From contig NZ_CP046172.1 of the NCBI RefSeq assembly GCF_011801145.1, positions 7,130,001 through 7,194,000 of the forward strand: a stretch of DNA of 64,000 nucleotides, written 5' to 3'. The translations under genes and the position numbers were made by a program. Shown here piece by piece: positions 34,872-48,300 of this stretch (position 1 is the stretch's first letter; each line of letters begins with the position of its first letter). Under the pieces are notes generated by a model. It searched no databases. It was not told where the DNA came from and saw nothing but the letters and a program-made list of their open reading frames with translations. Source of the DNA: Nocardia arthritidis. Lineage in GTDB: Bacteria > Actinomycetota > Actinomycetes > Mycobacteriales > Mycobacteriaceae.

Positions 34872-37800
34872 GAGATTCCCAGCTCCTTGCCAATGAACTC
34901 GAACATCTCCTCGTCGGAGGCGGAATCCAGGCGTTCCCCCAGGTTTTCCGCGCCATCCGCGTCGGATACCAATATCGACAGCGCGTGCTGCAGCTGCTTG
35001 CGGAGTTGTCCGGCGGTTTCGGCGTCCGGTCGATTCGCGGACAGCCGCGCGATCAGCCGCTCCATGTCGGCGAGCACACCACCGGCCGCGTCCGGTTCCG
35101 TGGCCAACTCCCCGATCAGGAAGTCCGCGACGGCGGCCGAATTCGGATAGTCGAAGACCAAGGTGGTCGGCAGCGGCACTCCGGCGGCGGCGACGAGCTG
35201 GTTGCGCAGTTCGACCGCGGCGAGCGAGTCGAACCCGAGCTCGGTGAACGCCTGCTCCGGTCCGATATTCGCGGCGGCCGCATGCCCGAGCACGGCGGCG
35301 ACCCGCCCCCGGACGAATTCGAGCATGATCGCCGCGCGTTCCTCGTCGCCGGCCTCGGCCAGTCGCTGCCGCAACTCCGCGTGCCCGGCCCGCGCATGCG
35401 GGATCGGCGCGCGAACCAGCCCGCGCAGCAGCGGCGGGATTCCGCCCGGCCCGGCCGCGGCGAGCACGGCGCCGACATTCAGGCCGACCGGGAGCAGCAG
35501 CGGTTCAGCACCGGACAGCGCCAGGTCGAGCAGCTCCAAACCGTCCGCATCGGACAGCGCGCGGACGCCGGATGCGCTCATCCTGGCCTGTGCCCGGTCG
35601 TCGAGCTCTGCGCCGAGGCCCGCCTCCCACAGGCCCCAGGCCAGCGAAAGGGTCGGCCGGCCCGCGGCGTGCCTGCGCTGCGCGAAGGCGTCCAGGAAGG
35701 CGTTGGCCGCGGCGTAGTTCGCCTGGCCGGGATTGCCGAATGTGCCTGCGGCGGAAGAGAACAGCACGAGCTGCGTGCCTTCGTCGACGAGCTCGTCGAG
35801 GTTCAGCGCCGCATCGACCTTGGGCCGGAGCACGCGGTCGAGCCGTTGCGCGGTCAGCTGCGTGACGGTGCAGTCGTCGAGTACGCCCGCGGTGTGTACG
35901 ACGGCGGTGATCTCGTGGCCGGCCAGCAGACCGGCGAGCGCGTCTCGATCGGCCACGTCACAGGCGGCCATCGTCACCTCGGCGCCCAGCTCGGCGAGCT
36001 CCGTCCGCAACTGTTCGGCGCCCGGCGCGTCCGGACCTCGTCGGCTCGCCAGCACCAGCGACCGTGCACCGTGCGCGGTGATCAGATGTCGCGCCACCGC
36101 GGCGCCCAAGGTGCCGGTGGCGCCCGTCACCAGTACCGTGCCCTCGGCTCGCAGACCGGACCCGGCGGGGCGGACTCGCGCCCGCGTCAACCGCGGCGCC
36201 GACACGATACCGTCGCGGACCGCGAGTTCGGGTTCGTCGCTCGCCAATGCCGTTGGCAGCATGGACGTGTCGGTGATATCGGCCAGGACGAAGCGGCCCG
36301 GATGCTCCGACTGGGCGGAGCGGACCAGACCCCATACCGCGGCCTGCGCCGGATCGGGCGATTCGACGGCCACCGCGCCCTGGGTGACCAGCACCATCCT
36401 GCTGTCGGCGAACCGATCGTCGGCCAGCCAGGTGCGCACCAGCTCGAGTGCCCGGTGTACGTAATCGGCTTGCGGCACACCGGATTCGGGCTGACACGAG
36501 ACGAGCACGACCTCCGGGACCACGCCGGACTCCGCGAGATCCGACAGCGTGGCATGGTGTTCGCCCGTGGCGGGGAGCAGTGCCGATTCGTCCGATCCGA
36601 CCACGGCCCACGTGGGTGTCGGACCTGCCGGTCCGGTCGGCACGGGCACCCATTCCAGGGCGAACATCGACCGGTGGCCGCCGTCGGCGCGGGCGAGTTG
36701 GTCGGCGCTGACCGCGCGGAATTCGAGCATGCCGATTTCGAGTAGCGGGCTTCCGTTGTCGTCGAACAGGCTCATGGACACCGCATCCGGCCCGGCCGGT
36801 GTGATCCGCAGCCGGGCCCGGGTGGCTCCGCCGGCGTGCAGGCGAACATCCGACCAGGCGAACGGCAGCCGCACCGCATCCGTCGCGGCCTCCATGAACC
36901 CCCCGAGCGCAATGGCGTGCAGCGCCGAGTCGACCAGCGCCGGATGCATACCGAATCCCGTTGCGCCCTCGTAATTTTCGGGCAGCGCGAGCTCGGCCAG
37001 CACATCCGAACCGGCGCGCCATGCCGCGCGCAGGCACTGGAACAGCGGCCCGTACTCCAGGCCGGTCGCCGCGAGCTCGGTGTAGAGATCCGCGAGATCG
37101 AGCGGTTCGGCGGTATCGGTGTGCCACGACGGCACCGGAGCGGGTTCGATCGATTCCGGGGCGAGCACTCCGCTCGCGTGCCGCAGCCACGATTGCGGCT
37201 CGTCCGCATCCGCGCCGTCGGATCTGCTGTGCACCAACACCTGCCGCCGCCCGTCCGCATCCGGCGTCGCCACGGTGACGTGCATGTCGACCGGGTCGTC
37301 ACCGAGCACCAGCGGCAGTTCCAGGGTGAGTCCGGCGATCACCGGGCAACCGACCTGCGCTCCGGCATGGCGGGCGAGCTCGATGAATGCGGTGCCGGGG
37401 AGCAGCACGGTGCCGTGCACCGCGTGCTCGGCCAGCCACGAATGGGTGCGCAGCGACAGTCGGCCGGTGAACACCGTCTCGCCACTGCCCGGCAGCACCA
37501 GCTGCGCACCCAGCAATGGATGCCCCGCCGCGCGCTGACCGAACCCGGCGGGATCGCCTCCGGCGGAGACACCTTCGAGCCAATAGCGGGTGTGTTGGAA
37601 GGCGTATGTCGGGAGTTCCACGGTTTGTGACCGGTCGCCGCCGATAACCGCCGACATATCGACGTCGACGCCATCTGTCCAGAGTGCCGTGGCCGCCGTA
37701 ATCGCCGTCATAGTTTCGTCGCGGTCGGCCCGCAGCACCGGTACCGATACCGCGTTCGCATCCGAAACACTTTCTGCGGCAAGGGCGGTCAGCACGGAGT

Positions 37801-40800
37801 CCGGGCCGAGTTCGACAAACCTTGTCACACCGAGACTTTCGGCCTCGCGTACCGCATCGGCGAACCGCACCGGTTCCCGAACCTGCCCCACCCAATAGCG
37901 AGGATCAGCCACCTCAGCCGACGAACCGGTTACCGTGGACACGAACGAAATCCGCGGCTCAGCGAACTCCAGCGACCCGGCCACCTCAGCGAACGACTCC
38001 AGCATCGGCTCCATCCGCGCCGAATGAAACGCATGACTCACCGCAAGAGACTTGGTCCGACGACCTTGCCCCGCGAACACTGCCGCGATCCGATTCACCG
38101 GCTCCTCATCACCGGAAATCACCACCCCCGCAGGAGAATTCACCGCCGCAAGCGACACACCCGCTACCAGCAACGGCACCACCTCCACCTCGGCAGCCTG
38201 AATCGCCACCATCGCCCCACCCTCGGGAAGCCGCTGCATCAACCGACCCCGCGCAGCCACCAAAGCCACCGCATCCCGCATCGACAACACACCAGCCACA
38301 TACGCCGCAGCGAACTCCCCGATCGAATGCCCGATCACCACATCCGCCGTTATCTCCCACGACCGCAGCAACTCGAACAACGCCACCTCGACCGCGAAAA
38401 TCGCACACTGCGCAAACTCGGTACGGCCCAATGCTTCTGGGTCGGAATCGATCACCTCCCGCAACGGACGATCCAAATGCTTGTCGAATTCGGCACACAC
38501 CTCATCGAAGGCACTCGCAAAGACCGGGAACGCCTTGGACAGTTCTCGGCCCATACCCACACGCTGACTGCCCTGACCGGTGAAGAGAAAAGCCAGCTTG
38601 CCGTCCGAACCGGTCGAACGTGTCGGAATCGTGCCGTCGGCGATCGCCGAGATACCCTCGCGCAGTTGCGTTTCGGTGCCGACTACCGCCGCACGCCAGC
38701 CGAATGCCGTCCGCGTGGTCGCCAACGACCATGCCACCTGCGCTGCCGATATCTCCGGTTCGGCCATCAACCAATCTCGCAACCGCGCCGCCTGCGCCGC
38801 CACCGCCGCGGCCGACCGACCCGACACCAGCCACGGCAACACCCGATCGGCACCGCCGGTTGGTTGTACCGGTTCGGAAGCCGGTTCCGGTTCGGGAGCC
38901 TGCTCCAGGATCACGTGTGCGTTCGTCCCACTGATCCCGAATGACGAAACAGCCGCTCGCCGTGGACGATTCGTCTCCGGCCACGGTTGGGCCTCGGTCA
39001 ACAACGACACCGCGCCCGACGACCAATCCACATGCGAGGACGGCGAATCCACATGCAACGTCTTCGGCAACACCCCAAACCGCATCGCCTGCACCATCTT
39101 GATAATGCCGCCGACACCCGCCGCAGCCTGAGCATGCCCGATATTGGATTTCAACGAGCCCAACCACAACGGATGATCGGCACTCCGGTCCTTTCCATAG
39201 GTGGCCAATAGGGCTTGCGCCTCGATCGGATCACCCAAAGACGTTCCGGTGCCGTGCCCTTCGACCGCATCCACCTCCGACGCCGCCAGACCAGCGGCGG
39301 CCAACGCAGCCCGGATCACCCGCTGCTGCGACGGACCATTCGGCGCGGTCAAACCATTCGACGCACCATCCTGATTCACCGCCGAACCACGCACCACCGC
39401 CAATATCGGATGACCATTCGCGCGCGCGTCCGATAGCCGCTCGACCAAGAGCATGCCAACGCCCTCGGCCCATGAAGTCCCGTCCGCATCGTCGGAAAAC
39501 GACTTGCACCGACCATCTGCCGCCAAACCGCGCTGCCGCGAAAAGTCCACGAACGTATCCGGCGTCGCCATCACCGTCACCCCGCCCGCCAACGCCAAAT
39601 CACATTCACCGCTACGCAACGATTGCACCGCCAAATGCAACCCCACCAACGACGACGAACACGCCGTATCCACCGTCACCGCCGGCCCCTCCAACCCGAA
39701 GACATACGCCAACCGGCCCGACACCACACTCCCCGAATTACCCACCCCCAAATAACCCTCCACATCCTCCGGAACCGCACCCAACCGCGACGCATAATCG
39801 TGGTACATCACCCCGGCGAATACGCCGGTTCGACTGCCCCGCAACGAAGTTGGATCCAACCCGGCCCGCTCGAACGTCTCCCACGAAACCTCCAGCAACA
39901 ACCGCTGCTGCGGGTCCATCGCCAACGCCTCCCGCGGCGAGACCCGAAAGAACTCCGCATCGAAACCGGCAGCCTGGTCCAAGAACCCGCCATGCCGCGT
40001 ATAACTCCGCCCCGGCCTACCCGGCACCGGATCGAACAGCCCCTCCACATCCCACCCACGATCATCCGGAAATTCCGAAATACCTTCCCGCCCCTCCGAA
40101 ACCAAACCCCACAAACCCTCCGGCGACCACACACCACCCGGAAAACGACAACCCATACCCACAATCGCAATAGGCTCGTCCGATACCGCGGTCGTAGTGG
40201 TCACCGCCGTGGGCCGAGCGGTGTCCCGCAATTCCGCCAATAAATGCCGAGCCAGGTCCACCGGGGTCGGATAGTCGAATACCAGGGTCGAGGGCAGCCG
40301 CAGCCCGGTGCCGGTCTGCAGCGCGGTGCGCAGTTCCAGCGCGGCCAGCGAATCGAATCCGAGTTCCTGGAAGCTGCGATCCGCGGCCACCGCCGCCGCC
40401 CCCGCATGCCCCAGCACTCCGGCGACCTGCCCGCACACCAGGTCCAGCACGACCCGCAGTGCCTCGGTCTCGTCGGCCGCGGCGATCAGTCCGCGCAGCC
40501 GACCCGCACCACCGGATCCGGCGGCGGTCCGGCGCGACGATGCCGGAATCAGGCCACGAAACAGCGGCGGCACCTGATCGCCGAACCTCGACCGCAGCCC
40601 CGGCAGCTCCAACTTCACCGGAAGTGCCACGGCCATACCGGAATTCATCACCGTGTCCAGCAGGCGCAGCCCCTCGTCGACGGACAGCGCGGCCACACCG
40701 GACCGGTGGCCGTCCGCGCCCATACCGGTTTCGGTTTCCCACAATCCCCATGCCAGCGACACCGCGGGCAGCCCATGGGCGCGGCGATGCTGTGCCAAAC

Positions 40801-43800
40801 CGTCCAGAAACGCGTTGGCCGCCGCATAGTTCGCCTGTCCCGGACTGCCCAAAGTGCCTGCCGCCGAGGAGAACAGCACGAATTCCGCCTGCGGGCACAG
40901 CTCGTGCAGGTGCCACGCCGCCACCGCTTTGGCCCGCAGCACCGAGTCGAGCCGCTCCGGCGACATCGACTCGATCACACCGTCGTCCAGCACACCGGCC
41001 GCATGCACCACGGTGGTCACGGTCTCCCCGGCGATCGCTCGGCCGAGCGCGTCCCGGTCGGCCACATCGCAGGCGACCAGGCGCACCTCCGCACCGAGGG
41101 CGGTCAATCGAGCGGCCAATTCCTTTGCCTCCGGCGCTCGTTCACCGCGTCGGGACAGCAGCAGCAATCGCCGGGCGCCGTGCGCGGTGACCAGATGTTC
41201 GGACACGTGCGCGCCCAGTGCACCGGTGCCACCCGTGATCACGACCGTGCCGTCGAGCGGTGCCGTCTCGGCGGTCGCGACGGCGCGCACCCTGGCCAAC
41301 CGCGGCACCCACACCATGCCGTCACGCGCGGCGAGCTCCGTTTCGCCGAACCCGATCAAACGCTGCCACTCGCCCGCCTCAGCACCGTCGACCAGCACGA
41401 ACCGGCCGGGATGCTCCGACTCCGCCGACCGCACCAGACCCCACACCGCGGCCTGCGCCGGATCGACGTCCGCACCATCGACCGATACCGCGCCTTCGGT
41501 CAGCATCACCAGCCGGGAATCGGCGAACTCCTTGCGCGCCAACCACTCTCGCACCCACTCCAAGACCTGGCCGGTGACCGTCCGCACCGGACCCGCCGGG
41601 CACCGAACACCCACCGCGGCCGGTACCGCACCGGTCAGCCGATCCAGCCCGGTGCACTCCACGGCATCCGACGCCGCCGCATCGATACTCGGCAACCGGA
41701 TCCACTCCACCCGGTACAGCGTGTCCTGGGCGCGGGTGAACTGGTCGGCCGCCACGGGCCGCACCGCCAGCGCACCGACCGACGCCACGGGCGCACCGTC
41801 CGCATCGAAAAGGTCCACCGCCAAGGCATTTTCGCCGCGCGGGCGCAGCCGTACTCGGGCGGCGCGCACGCCGGCCGTGTGCACGGCCACCGCCGTCCAA
41901 GAGAACGGCAACCGGATCTGCTCGTCGGCGGCGAGCAGCGACATCGGGTGCAGTGCGGCGTCCAGCAGGGCCGGATGCACGCCGAACGCACCGACATCCG
42001 TACCTTCGTCGAGTTCGATCTCGGCGAAAAGCTCTGCACCACTGTGCCATACGGCCGTCACACCGCGAAAGACCGGACCGTAATCCAGACCGGCGACCGC
42101 GAGTTCGGCGTACAGGTCGTCCGTGGGGAGTTGGGTGGCACCCTGCGGGGGCCAACTGGTTGGCCCGGCAGCGGGCCGCTGGATCGCCGGATCGAGTCGA
42201 CCGGTGGCGTGCCGGAACCACTCGTCATCTTCGGATTCCTCGCGGGAATAGAAGGCGATAGGCCGGGCGCCGTCCTCTTCCGGCACACCCACCACGATCT
42301 GCAGTTGCCGACCGCCCTGCTCCGGCAACACCACCGGCGCCTCCACCGTCAGCTCGCCCACCGCCGGGCAGCCGAGCCGCCCTCCGGCATGGAGGGCGAG
42401 TTCGACGAATGCGGTGCCCGGGAGCACCGCGGTGCCGTGCACGGCATGCTGGGCCAGCCACGACTGAATGCTCGGTGACAACCGGCCGGTGAACACCGTC
42501 TCGCCGCTGCCCGGCAGCACCAGCTGCGCACCCAGCAATGGATGCTCGGCCGGGCACTGGCCCAGCCCAGCCGGATCACCGCCGCCGGAAACACCCTCGA
42601 GCCAGAAACGGTTGTGCTGGAAAGGATATGTCGGCAAATCGATCCGCCGCGCGGTGGGCACCAATGCCCGCATATCGAGTTCGGTGCCGTCGGCCCACAA
42701 TGCCGTGGCCGCCGATATCGCCGTTACCGCCTCATCGCGATCGGCCCGCAGCACCGGAACCATTATCACGTTCTCACTCGAAACACAATCTGCCGCAAGA
42801 GCACTCAATACCGCATCCGGACCGAGCTCGACAAACCTTGTCACACCGAGACTTTCGGCTCGGCGTACCGCATCGGCGAACCGCACCGGCTCCCGAACCT
42901 GCCCCACCCAATAACCCGGCCCGGCCACATCGACCGAATCGTCACCAGTCACCGTGGACACGAATGAAATCCGTGGCTCAGCGAACTCCATCGACCCGGC
43001 CACCTCAGCGAACGACTCCAGCATCGGCTCCATCCGCGCCGAATGAAACGCATGACTAACGGCGAGGGCCTTGGTCCGGCGACCTTGCTCGGCGAACACC
43101 GCCGCGATCCGGCCAACCGGCTCCTCATCACCGGAAATCACCACCCCCGCAGGAGAATTCACCGCTGCAAGCGACACGCCTGCCTCCAGCAGCGGCAGCA
43201 CCTCCGCCTCGGCAGCCTGGATCGCCACCATCGCCCCACCCTCAGGAAGCCGCTGCATCAACCTACCCGCGCAGCCACCAAAGCCACCGCATCCGACAAC
43301 GACAACACACCAGCCGCATACGCCGCAGCAAACTCCCCGATCGAATGCCCAACCACCACATCCGCCGCAATCCCCCACGACCCCAACAACTCGAACAACC
43401 CCACCTCGACCGCAAAAATCCCACACTGCGCAAACTCCGTACGACCCAACGCTTCCAGGTCCGAATCGATCACTTCGCGCAATGGACGGTCCAAGTGCTT
43501 GTCGAACTCGGCACACACCTCATCGAAGGCCTGGGCGAAAACCGGAAACGCCTCGGACAGCTCCCGACCCATACCCACACGCTGACTACCCTGACCGGTG
43601 AACAAGAAGGCTGTCTTGCCAACAGAACGGCTGATCCCGCGTACCACGCGCGCGTCACGACCGCCCGAGACCAAAGTATCCAACCCGGACAGCAATTCGT
43701 CGCGCTCCAATGCGACCACGGCACTGCGGTGGGACAGCGATGTCCGGCTGGTCAGCAATGAATGCGCCGTATCCGCCACCGACATCTCGGGGTCGGCGAT

Positions 43801-45294
43801 GAGGCGATCCCGGAGCCGAACAGCCAGCGCGGTGAGCGCGGCGTCCGAACCCGCGGACAGCACCACCGGCACCGGACGCTCCAGCGGCAACGGCTCGACA
43901 GGTTCCGGTTCGGGAGCCTGCTCCAAGATCACGTGCGCGTTCGTCCCACTGACGCCGAATGACGAAACAGCCGCTCGCCGTGGACGATTCGTCTCCGGCC
44001 ACGCCCGCGCCTCGGTCAACAACGACACCGCACCCGACGACCAGTCCACATGCGACGACGGCGTAGTCACGTTCAGCGTCTTCGGCAACACCCCGTGCCG
44101 CATCGCCTGAACCATCTTGATAATGCCGCCCACACCCGCCGCAGCCTGAGCATGCCCGATATTGGACTTCAACGACCCCAACCACAACGGACGATCGGCG
44201 CTTCGTTCCCGTCCATAAGTCGCAAGCAAGGCCTGCGCCTCGATCGGATCACCCAACGTCGTCCCGGTCCCGTGCCCCTCCACGGCGTCGATTTCGCCGG
44301 ACGAGAGCCGCGCGTTGGCCAGCGCCTGCCGGATCACTCGCTGCTGTGCAGGACCATTGGGCGCGCTGAGGCCACTGCTGGCGCCGTCTTGATTGACGGC
44401 CGAACCCCGCACCACGGCGACAATCGGATGGCCGAGCCGCCGCGCATCCGACAATCGCTCCACCAACAGCAATCCGGCGCCCTCCGACCACGTCGTGCCA
44501 TCCGCGTCATCGGAAAACGACTTGCACCGACCATCCGCCGCCAACCCACGCTGCCGCGAAAAATCGACGAACGTATCCGGGGTACTCATCACCGTCACCC
44601 CGCCGGCCAACGCCAAATCGCATTCGCCGTCACGCAGCGATTGCGCGGCCAAATGCAACGCCACCAACGAGGACGAACACGCCGTATCCACCGTGACGGC
44701 AGGCCCTGCCAAACCGAACGTATATGCCAACCGGCCGGAAATCACACTGCCCGAATTGCCGACGCCCAGATAACCTTCGACGTCTTCGGGAACCGCGGTC
44801 AACCGCGAAGCATAGTCGTGGTACATCACCCCGGCGAAGACACCGGTTCGACTGCCCCGCAACGACTCCGGAGCAATCCCCGCCCGCTCGAACACCTCCC
44901 ACGATGTCTCCAGCAAGAGCCGCTGCTGCGGATCCATCGCCAACGCCTCCCGCGGCGAAACCCGGAAGAACTCCGCATCGAAACCGGCCGCCTCATGCAG
45001 GAATCCGCCACGTCGCGTGTAACTGTGCCCCGGCTTTCCCGGCACCGGGTCGTATATCGACTCGACGTCCCAGCCACGATCAACCGGAAAATCCGAAATA
45101 CCTTCCCGACCTTCGACCACCAACTCCCACAAACCCTCCGGCGACGACACCTCACCCGGAAAACGACAACCCATACCCACAATCGCAATAGGCTCGCCCG
45201 CGCGCTCCTCCATTTCGCGCAGCCGACGCCGGGTTTCCCGCAAATCCGCGGTCGCCCGCTTGAGGTAATCGAGCGTCTTCGCCTCGTCCGCCAC
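34868..45294 (-). CDS. Type I PKS, two modules (KS-AT-DH-KR-ACP)x2, with an apparent frameshift
   Basis: Translation begins at GTG 45294 with a docking coiled coil ([20 protein letters not shown]). Both modules are KS-AT-DH-KR-ACP. KS cysteines lie near 200 and 1873. Both ATs carry GHSIG and HAFHS, the malonyl-CoA pattern. DH motifs [11 protein letters not shown] and [11 protein letters not shown] are intact. KRs show TGGTGALG with LDD, and TGATGTLG with LDD (B-type). ACPs read LGFDSL. The frame breaks inside the first AT at 43266-43268; adding one base gives [14 protein letters not shown] exactly as in the second module and a protein of 3475 residues. The C-terminal docking tail ends [12 protein letters not shown]. 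Each module adds an unbranched double bond. The gene follows the previous PKS stop by 35 bp. Confidence 0.9.
43266..43268. other. Apparent one-base deletion in the AT domain of the two-malonyl PKS
   Basis: The minus strand here reads GCTGCGCGGGTAGGTTGATG. The matching site in the second module of the same gene (near 38240) reads GCGCGGGGTCGGTTGATG, with one more G. Without it the frame stops four codons later. Adding it restores an uninterrupted AT. Confidence 0.85.
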
Positions 45295-45329
45295 TGAAAG
45301 TCACTCTCCTCGCCCGATGAAAATATGGG

Positions 45330-48300
45330 TCATGCCGTGCCGAGCTCGTCGTCCAGCAGGGCGAACAATTCGTCCGCGCTGGCGTCGGCCAAGTCGTCCG
45401 GTCGGGCGGCGGGCTCCTGCTCACCCGCGGCCGTCCAGGTCGCGAGCAGGGCGCGCAGCCGTCCGGTCACGCTTTCCCGGTCACCGGGATCCGGTTCCGC
45501 GGTGCGCAGCAGGGATTCCAACCGGTCCAGTTCCGCGTGCACCGAGCCGGCATCGGCCACCCCGTCCCGCGGCAGCTCGGCGCCGATGAATTCGGCCAGC
45601 GCGGCCGTATTCGGGTAGTCGAATACCACCGTCGAGGACAATCGCAATCCGCTGCGGCGGCCGAGCCGGTTGCGCAGTTCCACCGCGGTCAGCGAGTCCA
45701 GCCCGAGTTCGAGGAAGCCGCGGTCGGCGACGATCGACTCCGCCGACGGGTAGCCGAGCACGACGGCCACCTGCTCCCGCACGAAGTTCAGCAGCGCCTT
45801 GTCGCGTTCGGTTCCGTCCAGCCCGGCCAGCAGGGCGGGCAGCATGGTGCCGTCATCCGCCGTCGACCGACCCACCGCGACGGGTACGAGGTCGCGCAGC
45901 ATGGCGGGCAGTTCCGCAGAACCTATGGCGCGCAACGCCGTTCGGTCGAGGCGCAGCGGCGCGAGCAGCGGCCGACCGGTGCCGAGCGCGGCATCGAACA
46001 GGGCCATACCCTCCGGTGCGGACAGCCCGGTACCGAGCCGGCCCCGGTCGCGTCCGCCGAGTTCGCCCGCCATACCGGCGCCGGACCACATGCCCCAGGC
46101 CAGCGCGGTCGTCGGCAGGCCGAGCGCCGTGCGATATTCGGCCAGCGCGTCCAGGTAGGCGTTGGCCGCCGCGTAGTTGGCCTGCCCGGGCGTGCCGAAA
46201 AGCGCTGCCGCCGAAGAGAACAGCACGAGGCGACACATCGGAAGACGCTCGGTGAGCCGGTGCAGATTGGCCGCGGCATCCACCTTCGGTCGCAGCACCG
46301 CGTCCAGCCGGTCCGGCGTGAGAGATTCCAGCACGCCGTCGTCCAGGACGCCCGCGGCGTGTATCACGGTGGTGAGCGGCTCCGGAATGCCGGACAGCAG
46401 TTCGGCCAGCGCCACTGGATCGGCGGCATCGCAGGCCGCAACGGTGACGGCCGCGCCCAACTCGGTGAGCTCCGCGGCCAGGTCGTCCGCCCCCGGTGCG
46501 TCGGGACCGCGGCGGCTGGTGAGCACCAGGTGGCGCACGCCGTGTTCGGTGACCAGGTGCCGGGCCAGGTGTGCGCCCAGCGCCCCGGTGCCGCCGGTGA
46601 TGAGCGCGGCGCCGGACGGGTCGAATTCGACCGGTTGCTCGGCGGCCGGTGCGGCGACGAGCCGTGGCACGAACGAATTCCCCTGTCGCAGCGCAACTTC
46701 CGGTTCGGTGGTGGCCAGCGCGGCCGGGAGCGGCGACTCGGTGTCGAGATCCACCAGCCGGAACCGGCCCGGATGTTCCGCCTGCGCGGAGCGCACCATG
46801 CCGCGCAGCGCGGCCTGGCCGAGATCGGTGAGTTCGGCGGCGTCCCGGACGGCGACCGCCGAGCGGGTCAGCACAACCAATTCGGTTTCGGCGAGCCGGG
46901 ATTCGGCGAGCCAGTCCTGTAGCAACCCGAGCAGCCGGTGCGCCGCCGCGTGTACATCCGCCGGATCCGCGCCGGTCGCGGGCGCGGGCGCGAGCACCAC
47001 CTCCGGTGCGGGCGCGCCACCGTCCAGCGCGGCCCGCAGTTGCGCGAGATCGGCGTACCGATCGCAGTCGACAGCGAGATCCGCGGCGCCGAGCACGGCC
47101 GACCGACGCGACGCGGCCGCGCCGACGGGAATTTCCCGCCACTCCACTTGGAACAGCGAATTCGCGGTGACCGCACCGAAGTGATCGGCCCGCACCTGCT
47201 TGAACTGGATACCGTCCACTTCGGCCACCGGAACGCCCTGCCGGTCGGTGAGCGAGAGCCGGATGGTGTCCTCGCCCGCCGCCGAAATCCACACCCGCAG
47301 CGCGGTCGCGCCGGTCGCGAACAGCGAGACGCCCCGCCAGCTGAACGGCAGCCTGGTCACCTCGTCGGTCTCGTCGAGCAGGGACGCCGCGTGCAACGCG
47401 GCATCCAGCAGCGCCGGGTGCAAGCCGAAAGACCTTCGCTCGTCGGTGTTTTCGGCCAGCTCGACCTCGGCCAGCACGTCCGGACCGGACCGCCATGCGG
47501 CCACCAATCCCGTGAACAGCGGACCGTAGTCGAAGCCGAGATCGTGCAGCCGATCGTAGAATCCGTTGAGCGACAAGGGTTCCGCGGCGGCGGGCAGCCA
47601 TCCTTCCGCCGGTCGCGCTGCTTCGGCGGGTAACGCGGTGAGCAGGCCGGTGGCGTGCCGTCGCCACGACTGGCCGTCGTCCCCGGTTCCGGTGTGGACG
47701 GTGCAGGGGCACTGTCCCGACTCGTCCGGCGCACCGACCGTGACCAGCATCGTGACCGGGGATTCGGAAATCACCAGCGGCGCTTCGATAGTCAGCTCCG
47801 CCACCGCGGGGCAGCCGACCCGGGCTCCCGCGTACAGGACGGCGTCGACGAATGCGGTGCCCGGCAGCAGCACCGTGCCGTGCACGGCGTGCTGCGCCAG
47901 CCACGGGTGGCTGGTCAGCGAGATCCGCCCGGTGAACACCGTCTCGCCGGATGCGGGCGAGCGCAACGCGGTGCGCAGCAGCGGATGGTCCACCGGCTCC
48001 TGTCCGGGCCCCGCGCCATCCGAGGCCGACACACCGGCCAACCAGTACCGCCGGTGTTGGAAGGGATAGGTCGGCAGCGGCAATTCCGGCGCGGAAGGCA
48101 GGATCCGCGTCCAATCAATCGGTCCCCCAAAGGAATACAGCCGCGCGGCGGCGGCGAGTGCCGTACGGGATTCACCATGACCGGCGCGCAAGGCGCAGAC
48201 GACGGTTGTCGTATCCGCCCGCTCCGCGAGGGTGCCCGCCATCGCGCCGACAAGTGCGCCATCACCCGAGAGCTCCAGGAAGCGGGTGACACCCGACTCG

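Noticed and set aside
40244..42478. A 744-codon open frame on the plus strand opposite the PKS gene
   Set aside because: High-GC shadow of the minus-strand PKS frame: His/Arg/Gln-rich, no family motifs. The same applies to the other long plus-strand frames between 29 and 64 kb.
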